37,959 nt of DNA from contig JAPFFF010000148.1 in NCBI GenBank assembly GCA_039105265.1, positions 1 to 37,959 of the forward strand, written 5' to 3'. Numbering within the stretch: position 1 is the first letter of the stretch; each line of letters opens with the position of its first letter. Of this stretch, positions 1 to 7,158 are shown piece after piece. The translations under genes were made by a program, and so were the position numbers. The notes under the pieces are model-generated. The model had not been told where the DNA came from. It did no database searches and saw only the letters and a program-made list of their open reading frames with translations. Source of the DNA: Tritrichomonas musculus (lineage: Eukaryota; Parabasalia; Tritrichomonadida; Tritrichomonadidae).

Positions 1-137
1 AAATAAAACCTGAAAGGTTGCCACCAAGTAGATTCTGAGCGTATTAATGAGCTGTTCGCAGTTTCGTTGCCTGAACTAACACTTGCATGGCTTAATCTAT
101 GACCGAAGTGTGCTTCCTTGGCAGGATCAACCAAGTA
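1..137 (-). rRNA. 18S rRNA, 5' end only (cut by window edge)
   Basis: This is the first 137 nt of the 18S rRNA. On the minus strand it begins with the eukaryotic SSU start ACTTGGTTGATCCTGCC (preceded here by a T) and continues through the conserved AGATTAAGCCATGCAAGTG element. The remaining 1,440 nt or so lie before the window. The gene looks intact as far as it is visible and matches the later full copies. Confidence 0.97.
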
Positions 138-226
138 TCAAATATAGTGAAAAAAAATTAGAAGTTTTTTACGCTAATAATTTTTTTTTATCCTTGTTGC
201 CACTGTAAATGGGTTTTTAGTGACGT

Positions 227-239
227 GTCCAAGTAGGAC
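227..239 (-). other. Small 5' ETS hairpin
   Basis: In the RNA sense this reads GUCC-UACUU-GGAC, a 4-bp stem with a 5-nt loop, about 90 nt upstream of the 18S. It is short, but it is one of several in the less A/T-rich part of the spacer and supports that part being transcribed. It recurs every 5,829 bp. Confidence 0.4.
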
Positions 240-364
240 TGTATATAGAAGTGTCTTAATCGATAGTTGATGTTACTCAAACTCTAACAACTGCGCCCAC
301 TATTCACAGCCGTGATCATACACCTAGGCGATTCTCCCTTTTTATGATGTAATGATCGGATTAT

Positions 365-404
365 AAAAGACTTTCACAGTATTACTACTGCTGTCTTTTC
401 AGAC
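365..404 (-). other. 5' ETS double GNRA-tetraloop hairpin
   Basis: In the RNA sense two hairpins lie side by side. GUCU-GAAA-AGAC (393-404) and CAGUA-GUAA-UACUG (377-390) are both closed by GNRA-type tetraloops. A competing fold pairs AAAAGAC (RNA from 393-399) with GUCUUUU (RNA from 365-371), a 7-bp stem enclosing the second hairpin and excluding the first. GNRA loops are typical of structured RNA, so this favours transcription of the region as 5' ETS about 230-270 nt before the 18S. The same element lies at 6194-6233, 12023-12062, 17852-17891, 23681-23720, 29510-29549 and 35339-35378. Confidence 0.5.
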
Positions 405-478
405 TCCTCTTACATATGGATTCTTTTTAAATGTTTTTCGTCGATAAAAATTTAGTATGATGGTGCATCTTTTTTTAG

Positions 479-491
479 CACTTTTACGGTA
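479..491. repeat. 13-bp spacer repeat, 18S-side arm
   Basis: The sequence cacttttacggta is the exact reverse complement of 1248-1260 near the other end of the same spacer. It has five G/C bases in very A/T-rich surroundings, so chance is a weaker explanation than for an A/T-only repeat. Next to it at 494-505 is ctataaaaatag, an A/T core with near-dyad symmetry. It sits about 340 bp upstream of the 18S, at the border between the A/T-rich and more mixed spacer, where a Pol I promoter or upstream element could be. Copies start at 6308, 12137, 17966, 23795, 29624 and 35453. Confidence 0.45.
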
Positions 492-676
492 CCCTATAAA
501 AATAGTCAGATTAATTTCATTCATACTAATATGCATTTAAAGTAACATGTATTTCTTCTTGTTTTTATTTTTTAATTTTCAAATTGCTGTTAGTTATTAT
601 ATCTTGAATGATTAATATTCACATATTTGCGCTTGAATAAAATATGTTTTTTGAATGACTTTTCTTTTTAAAATTG

Positions 677-772
677 AAAAAAAAATCCTTTATGAATTTG
701 TATACATTTACATACAAAAAAAAAATTATTAATGATTTTTCATTTCTTTTTTGCTGTTGAGTTTTTTTTTTT
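677..772. other. Long A/T-tract block
   Basis: A9 (677-685), A10 (716-725) and T11 (762-772), with shorter T runs between, make a stretch likely to be stiff or curved and poor in nucleosomes. The tract centres are about 40 and 46 bp apart, near whole helical turns. No gene or protein site is recognisable. Confidence 0.4.
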
Positions 773-1247
773 GATTTTTATGAAATAAATAAAACATGTT
801 TATGTATCTATAATGATGCTGTTTTCATATGTTTAAATCATTTGGTTTCTCTTTCATTTATGACTTTTATTATTAAAATTCATCATTCAAAAAATTTATA
901 TTATAAATCATGTATAGTATGCATAATTTATAATATTATGTATTATAATGATATGTATGCATGCTGTTTAATGTGTTTTTAATCATTTTAATCATTTTAT
1001 GAAATAAAAATGTATAAAAAAAAGTGTTTTCATTAATAAAATTAACTCTTATATTTTTAGTGAAATTTTTATATATATTTATAAGCAAAAAATTATTGAT
1101 GATAATATTCTCAGTATAACATGTTATATTCATTATGATTTTAAATCGAAAAATAGCTTGTTTTGTTAATCAAGTGCATGTGAATCATATATAAGTATGC
1201 AACATTAATGAATGCATCAAAATTACATATAAATTCATTAAGAAATA

Positions 1248-1268
1248 TACCGTAAAAGTGACACTTCT
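1248..1268. promoter_or_regulatory. 28S-side arm of 13-bp repeat plus dyad
   Basis: Bases 1248-1260 (taccgtaaaagtg) are the reverse complement of 479-491. They overlap an 11-bp dyad, aagtg-a-cactt (1256-1266), and acacttct (1261-1268) reappears inverted at 247-254 in the 5' ETS. The site is about 60-80 bp past the 28S 3' end in the direction of transcription, where Pol I terminator proteins bind in yeast and mammals. Binding by such a factor here is inference. Copies of the 13-bp arm start at 7077, 12906, 18735, 24564, 30393 and 36222. Confidence 0.4.
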
Positions 1269-1275
1269 GTATTAT

Positions 1276-1319
1276 AAAATAAATCAAAAATGACTTTGAT
1301 TTATTTTTTTAAAAAAAAA
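1276..1319 (-). terminator. 3' ETS hairpin and T9 tract after 28S
   Basis: Arms aaaataaatcaaa (1276-1288) and tttgatttatttt (1295-1307) are perfect complements, 13 bp, around a 6-nt loop. On the minus strand, transcription leaving the 28S first meets a T9 run (1319-1311), then A7, then this hairpin, starting about 22 nt from the inferred 28S end. In yeast an RNase III-type enzyme cuts a 3' ETS stem-loop at a similar place, so a processing signal is as likely as a terminator. The T7A9 block (1304-1319) can also fold on itself. Hairpin arms in the other units span 7105-7136, 12934-12965, 18763-18794, 24592-24623, 30421-30452 and 36250-36281. Confidence 0.5.
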
Positions 1320-1329
1320 GACAATATAA

Positions 1330-4086
1330 TAACCTAGAAACAAGGCTGACCCTCAACAGGTCGTGACGGAATGCCACTCCCTTGCGTACAGGACCCTCGT
1401 TCACAAAACGTCTTCTACATTTGGTTAACCCACACCGAGACATTTAGAAAGCAAAAGCTATTTTTAACATGTCAGAAAGGTGCAGAGCATCATTTTCTAG
1501 ATGAGTTTCTGGCTTAAGAGGCCTTCAGCCATTATCCCAGACGGCGTAGCTGCGGGACGGTTTGGTTTCCCAAAATCCCTGAACCAGAGGCCATATTCAA
1601 CAGTTCCTCTCGTACTAAATCAAACTACTATCATGATGCAATATCCAGTAGGATAAAACAAACCTGGCTCACGACGGTCTAAACCCAGCTCACGATCCCT
1701 AATACGGGTGAACAATCCAACCCTTAGTGACTTGTGCATCACTAGGATAGGAAGAGCCGACATCGAAGAATCAAAAAGCTGCGTTGATTTGATCTCTTAG
1801 CAGCCACAAGCCAGTTGTCCCGGAGGTAACTTGTCTGTCACCCCAAGTCTCACGCACCTGAGACTAATTAGGGATCGTTAGGCCTTTGTTTCCAAACTGG
1901 TCCTAGTACAAAAAGGCACAGTAAATTGAGCTTTTGGCCTTATCCTCGACGTGAGATTTCTGTCCTCACTGAGCTCAACTTAGGACACCTTCGCTGCGCT
2001 TTCGAAGGTGTGCCGCCCCAGCCAAACTTTCTATCTAATCCTATCCCGATTAAGGTAAGCATGATTCCAGACCGGGTAGTGGTTTCTCATATTCGATTGC
2101 TCTCCCACCTAGACTGCACCCCAGACGAAACCATACAAGACTAGACCAAAGTGAAGCTCTACAGGGTCTTCTTTCCCCGCTGGATAGTTTGTGCCCGTTC
2201 CCACAACTGATGGTTCGCTGAGAGATAGTTTGGGACAGTGAGAACCTCATAGCTCCGTTCATGCAGGTCACTAATTAAGTGACGAGGTATTTCGCTACTT
2301 TGATAAGAGTCATAGTTACCCCAGCTATTTACCGGCGCTTTATTGGCTTTAACCATATTAACAAACACAGCACTGAGCAGGATTCATCTTGCGTTCACTG
2401 CCTATAAGAGCACAGCGCAAGACTAAGTTTTTATTAAACAGTTGGGCTCTCCTTGTAACTATCGGTTCTGATTTCCATCAGAGCCAAGCTTTATCCCGAA
2501 GTTACAGCTCCAATTGGCCGAATTCCCTGAACTACCACACCTCAATGGCCATAGGCTTCTCACCTTGGAGACCTGATGCGGTCATCGGTACGGCTATACT
2601 CCCTAAGCAATCCTCTCTTCAAGGATCAATCCAACAGCCCTGGCTGTGAACGAATTCACAGTTTGCCTCAGATACATCAACTATTCCCCAGTTGACCTGA
2701 TTCCTAGGACGTAAACCGAGTCATATAGGAAAGATATCCCTATCATAGAGTGTCAAATCGACGGATAAGATTGCCAAGTGTTACCACATGGAAGTATTAG
2801 TCTCGGAATATCAACCGAGTTCCCTTTCTCAGAATAATCTGATTAGGACCGACTAACTCTGGGACTGTTTAAGTTGCCCAGAAACCCTACTCCTCATCAG
2901 CCCCCAGGATAATAACCTGGATAATCGCTACTTCAATTAGGATCTGTAATAGAAATCTTTCGAGTCGGGTTCGCACCCAAACCTTCAATAAGATCTCCAC
3001 ATCCCCCTACTCTCACATCAAAAGATGTAATGTGCGGTATCGGTTGTACTATATGCGCCATTCATTTTCGAGGCCCGAGTATTCGGCGGGGAAGTTTTAA
3101 CACACTTTTTAGCGGATACCTGCTTTTAGGGGCACCGGCCCGCTGTCTAAATACAAGGACTCCCTTAATGGTATCATTGGTAGTACAATTAGGCACCTTA
3201 TCCACACGTTTGGTTCATCCCATTTCGCCATGACCGCTTACCGGTCAGAGCCCACTTGCAACACATATTTAACCACCAATTTCCGATTAGGTAAATTAGT
3301 GCAAGGATGTTCGAAGTTTGGAAATAAGTTGCAGGGTCAAGGACCCCACTACACCTCTACCCATGTCTCTACTCCCCTTAACTAAAAGTGTTACAGCTAT
3401 CCTTAGGGAAACTTCGGAGGAAACCAGCTATTAGGAGGTTCGATGAGTCTTTCGCACCTATACCCAAATCTAGCAAATGATTTGCACATCAATAACGCGG
3501 ACGATCCTCCACCAGAGTTTCCTCTGGCTTCGATCTGTTCAGGCATAGTTCACCTCCTTTCGGGTTCTAACAGTAGTACTCAGACGCCATGCAGATGCCA
3601 GTCAGTCTCCTTTCGCCTCCACCTTTATAAGGCAAAGACTCGTACTACAGTTAAACTCCCTAATCCGTGTTTCAAGACGGGTGTATTAAATAAATACGTC
3701 ACCCTAGACAAGTTCAGGCGCTTTTGACTCTCCGTCTGGGAGTTCTTTTCATCTTTCGTTCACACTACTTGTGCTCTATCGGTCTTCTTACAGTATTTAG
3801 TTTTAGATGGGGCGTACCACCTAATTAAGGCAGCATTCTCAAGCTGCCCGACTCGTTTACAGGGACCTAGCTTGCAAAAGCTACGAGGCTTAAACTCTTT
3901 ATAGCCTGTGAACCATCACAAGTTACGCTCTAGCAAAAAGCCCCCTCAACCACATTTCCCAAAGGATTAGGTCGACGAACTTTACTCTCTTCGGTCGCAC
4001 TTACTAAGAGTATCCTAGTTAGTTTCTTTTCCTCCGCTTAATGAGATGCTTCAGTTCAGCGGGTCTTCCTATATAGCACAGAACCC
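1330..4086 (-). rRNA. 28S (large subunit) rRNA, copy 1
   Basis: This is the large-subunit rRNA, the core of the peptidyl-transferase centre. On the minus strand it runs from the pairing start GGGTTCTGT and GACCCGCTGAACTGAAGC to CAGCCTTGTTTCTAGGTT. Diagnostic elements are the sarcin-ricin loop AGTACGAGAGGAAC (1603-1616), the P-loop segment TGGCTGGGGCGGCACA (near 2010), GATGTCGGCTCTTCCTATCC (near 1750), GGAAAGAAGACCCTGT (near 2165) and the helix 69 loop TAACTATGACTC (near 2310). At about 2,757 nt it is much shorter than yeast 25S (about 3.4 kb), so eukaryotic expansion segments are reduced, as expected of trichomonads. There is no intron or inserted element. Two conserved core sites differ from consensus (see findings). 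The 5' end was placed where 28S can pair with the 5.8S 3' end. The 3' end was aligned with yeast 25S and may be off by 5-10 nt. Confidence 0.96.
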
Positions 4087-4150
4087 TTACGTTGGTTACA
4101 TATAAATTTTTCGCTCTTTTGCGTAAAAAGAGATTTTTTTAAACTATTAT
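4087..4150 (-). other. ITS2, copy 1
   Basis: This spacer between 5.8S and 28S is only about 64 nt, among the shortest in eukaryotes and typical of trichomonads. Its main structure is a hairpin with stem CUCUUUU / AAAAGAG and loop UACGC (4114-4132). As I recall, T. foetus has nearly the same hairpin. The usual four-helix ITS2 of other eukaryotes cannot fit. Confidence 0.85.
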
Positions 4151-4309
4151 GGGTTACTGTACCATATATGCGTGTCAAAGCCGAAGCTCGACGGCGCGCA
4201 ATGTGCATTCAAAGATCGAACTTGTCGCAAAGTAAGCAACTCCAGCCGCTTATCGCATTATGCAACGTTCTTCCTCGTGTAAGAAGCCAAGACATCCATT
4301 GCCTAAGGT
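4151..4309 (-). rRNA. 5.8S rRNA, copy 1
   Basis: This RNA of about 159 nt pairs with the 28S 5' region in the large subunit. On the minus strand it begins ACCTTAGGCAATGGATGTC and contains the conserved TTTGAATGCACATTGCGC (near 4200). It ends with TACAGTAACCC, which can pair with the 28S start GGGTTCTGT. The normally conserved CGATGAAGAACG reads CGAGGAAGAACG (4266-4277). Both ends were set by similarity to the T. foetus 5.8S as remembered. Confidence 0.93.
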
Positions 4310-4391
4310 CTAAATTTTTTGTTTTTATTATTTAATTTGTATTTTAGATAATTTTTTTTTTAAAAAAATATGTTTGTGATTAAATTTACGA
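4310..4391 (-). other. ITS1, copy 1
   Basis: This spacer of about 82 nt between 18S and 5.8S is almost wholly A/T, with a T9A7 block (4353-4368) that can form a weak hairpin. Its length fits trichomonads, where ITS1 is about 80 nt. No other structure is evident. Confidence 0.85.
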
Positions 4392-4505
4392 AACTGATCC
4401 ATCGGCAGGTTCACCTACCGATACCTTGTTACGACTTCTCCTTCCTCTAGATAACGTGATTTAATTACCTTTGTAAAAAAACTCCGATAATTTCACCGAG
4501 TCATC

Positions 4506-4551
<46 letters not shown>

Positions 4552-5966
4552 TTCAACGTGCGCTGTTGACACACATTTACAAGGGATTCCTGGTTCATGA
4601 GAATGATTACAATCCTCAATCCCAACTACGTTAGGTATTGTGAGAGTAGCTAAAACCTTTCGGCTCGGCAGTCTCATTGATCCTAACATTGTAGCGCGCG
4701 TGCAGCCCAGAGCATCTAAAGGACATCACGGACCTGTTATTGCTACCCTCTTCCTCCTGCTTGAAACGCAGGGAGTCCCAATTAGAACCATGGCTCTGAA
4801 AGCAGATCCTGGTATTTAATTGGCGATAATCTCGCTCGTTATCTGAATCAACGCATGACAGGTCAACCCACGCACCACCAACGGCCATGCACCACCAAAA
4901 ATCATATCCTGAAAGACCTGAAGCCTGTCAGTCATAAAAAACATCTGGTCCTGGTAAGTTTCCCCGTGTTGATTCAAATTAAGCCACAAGCTCCACCCCT
5001 GGTGTGCCCTTCCGTCAATTCCTTCAAGTTTCAGCCTTGCGGTCGTAGTTCCCCCAGAGCCCAAGAACTATGATTTCTCCTAAGGTCCTGCCCTCATTAA
5101 AGGACAAGCCCCTGTCGGCATCGTTTAAGGTAGGAACTACCCGGGTCTCTGATCCGGTTGGATACTCCTACTCTCGCCCTTGATCGACAGAAACCCTCTA
5201 GGTAGATGCTTTCGCCTTCGTTTCTCTCTCATGGGTCAGAACATTCCACCGTTCGCCATGAAATAGATCTACCCCCGGTGGCTCTCATTGATTTTACTAG
5301 AAGTAAAGATATCATACTGCGCTGAGTCATTCCTGATAACCATACGCTAAGCGTCCTGATTTGTTCACAGTGAACGAACAGAAGTTCGCAAGCCCTTGCG
5401 GGCAATTCTGACTACGAGCGTTTTAACTGCAACAATATGGGAGCAAACTCGCAGAGCTGGAATTACCGCAGCTGCTGGCACCAGACTGGCCCTCTGCTAG
5501 ATTGCACCACACTGGAAAAGTGTGATCCTATCCAAACAACCCGTGAGGGATGACATGGAACTGGTCATTACCACCTCCGAAAGTCTCGAGTGGGTAAGTT
5601 TCGCGCCTGCTGCTACCCGTGGATATAGTGGCTATCTCTCAGGCCCCTTCTCCGGCAGTCCGACGGTAACCGCCCGTTACCCGTGATAGCCTACCTAGGT
5701 AAAGACCCTAAGTACAAGCATGATAGGTCGCTCAATCGATTGGTGTGCCCGTAAGGGTCAACTTTTCCACTATTTCTCAACGTAGTGAAACAATCGCATG
5801 TATTAGCACCAGAATTACTGCTGCTATCCAAATAAAACCTGAAAGGTTGCCACCAAGTAGATTCTGAGCGTATTAATGAGCTGTTCGCAGTTTCGTTGCC
5901 TGAACTAACACTTGCATGGCTTAATCTATGACCGAAGTGTGCTTCCTTGGCAGGATCAACCAAGTA
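4392..5966 (-). rRNA. 18S (small subunit) rRNA, copy 1
   Basis: This is a complete small-subunit rRNA. On the minus strand it starts TACTTGGTTGATCCTGCC and ends GGATCAGTT after GGTGAACCTGCC. Conserved functional parts are the 530-loop region GTGCCAGCAGCTGCGGTAAT (5454-5481), AAGGAATTGACGGAAGGGC (near 5015), the TTTGTACACACCGCCCGTCG element (4515-4538) and the decoding strand AAGTCGTAACAAGGT (4423-4437). The length of about 1,575 nt is well below the usual 1.75-1.8 kb and matches trichomonads (about 1.55-1.58 kb). The shortening lies mainly in the variable regions, including V4. The 5' domain matches Tritrichomonas sequences closely, as far as I remember them. The gene looks intact. Confidence 0.97.
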
Positions 5967-7158
5967 TCAAATATAGTGAAAAAAAATTAGAAGTTTTTTA
6001 CGCTAATAATTTTTTTTTATCCTTGTTGCCACTGTAAATGGGTTTTTAGTGACGTGTCCAAGTAGGACTGTATATAGAAGTGTCTTAATCGATAGTTGAT
6101 GTTACTCAAACTCTAACAACTGCGCCCACTATTCACAGCCGTGATCATACACCTAGGCGATTCTCCCTTTTTATGATGTAATGATCGGATTATAAAAGAC
6201 TTTCACAGTATTACTACTGCTGTCTTTTCAGACTCCTCTTACATATGGATTCTTTTTAAATGTTTTTCGTCGATAAAAATTTAGTATGATGGTGCATCTT
6301 TTTTTAGCACTTTTACGGTACCCTATAAAAATAGTCAGATTAATTTCATTCATACTAATATGCATTTAAAGTAACATGTATTTCTTCTTGTTTTTATTTT
6401 TTAATTTTCAAATTGCTGTTAGTTATTATATCTTGAATGATTAATATTCACATATTTGCGCTTGAATAAAATATGTTTTTTGAATGACTTTTCTTTTTAA
6501 AATTGAAAAAAAAATCCTTTATGAATTTGTATACATTTACATACAAAAAAAAAATTATTAATGATTTTTCATTTCTTTTTTGCTGTTGAGTTTTTTTTTT
6601 TGATTTTTATGAAATAAATAAAACATGTTTATGTATCTATAATGATGCTGTTTTCATATGTTTAAATCATTTGGTTTCTCTTTCATTTATGACTTTTATT
6701 ATTAAAATTCATCATTCAAAAAATTTATATTATAAATCATGTATAGTATGCATAATTTATAATATTATGTATTATAATGATATGTATGCATGCTGTTTAA
6801 TGTGTTTTTAATCATTTTAATCATTTTATGAAATAAAAATGTATAAAAAAAAGTGTTTTCATTAATAAAATTAACTCTTATATTTTTAGTGAAATTTTTA
6901 TATATATTTATAAGCAAAAAATTATTGATGATAATATTCTCAGTATAACATGTTATATTCATTATGATTTTAAATCGAAAAATAGCTTGTTTTGTTAATC
7001 AAGTGCATGTGAATCATATATAAGTATGCAACATTAATGAATGCATCAAAATTACATATAAATTCATTAAGAAATATACCGTAAAAGTGACACTTCTGTA
7101 TTATAAAATAAATCAAAAATGACTTTGATTTATTTTTTTAAAAAAAAAGACAATATAA
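5967..7158. other. Intergenic spacer 2
   Basis: Same length and content as spacer 1. Homopolymer lengths checked here (A9, A10) equal those of the first copy. The 13-bp inverted repeat lies at 6308-6320 and 7077-7089, and the 3' ETS hairpin at 7105-7136. Confidence 0.9.

Larger units (their letters stand above)
138..1329. other. Intergenic spacer 1 (5' ETS, promoter region, 3' ETS)
   Basis: This 1,192-bp stretch separates the 18S start (right-to-left transcription) from the 28S 3' end of the next unit upstream. Bases 138-190 are A/T tracts next to the 18S. Bases 190-440 are clearly less A/T-rich and carry short RNA hairpins, which suggests transcribed 5' ETS. From about 440 to 1329 the sequence is extremely A/T-rich, with A10 at 716-725, T11 at 762-772 and A9 at 677-685. 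I see no tRNA or 5S gene and no subrepeat array such as animal rDNA spacers have. The Pol I start is not identifiable by sequence alone; it probably lies near the composition change at about 430-510. The only long frame here encodes a low-complexity Ile/Asn/Phe/Lys peptide and is not credible. Confidence 0.9.

Noticed and set aside
936-1133. 65-codon minus-strand open frame in the spacer (repeated in all spacers)
   Set aside because: It encodes a low-complexity Asn/Ile/Phe/Lys peptide typical of random A/T-rich DNA and lies within non-coding rDNA spacer.
138-1329. 5S rRNA or tRNA gene linked in the spacer
   Set aside because: I could find no A-box/B-box pair, cloverleaf or 5S-like core on either strand.
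2280-2330. R2-type LINE or other rDNA-specific element insertion
   Set aside because: The 28S runs without interruption through this target in all seven units seen.
1926-2649. Cluster of overlapping 70-90 codon frames on both strands
   Set aside because: All lie in the 28S peptidyl-transferase region. Antisense proteins from rDNA (such as yeast TAR1) are known, but nothing here supports expression.
3443-3727. 94-codon plus-strand open frame
   Set aside because: It is the antisense of the 28S gene. Its sequence is fully explained by conserved rRNA, and its recurrence only reflects the tandem units.
1330-4086. Group I intron or hidden-break spacer in 28S
   Set aside because: Conserved segments follow one another without an extra block, and the length is already short for a 28S.
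5691-5963. 90-codon minus-strand open frame at the 18S start
   Set aside because: It is a chance reading of the conserved 18S 5' domain. The bases match rRNA constraints rather than codon structure.
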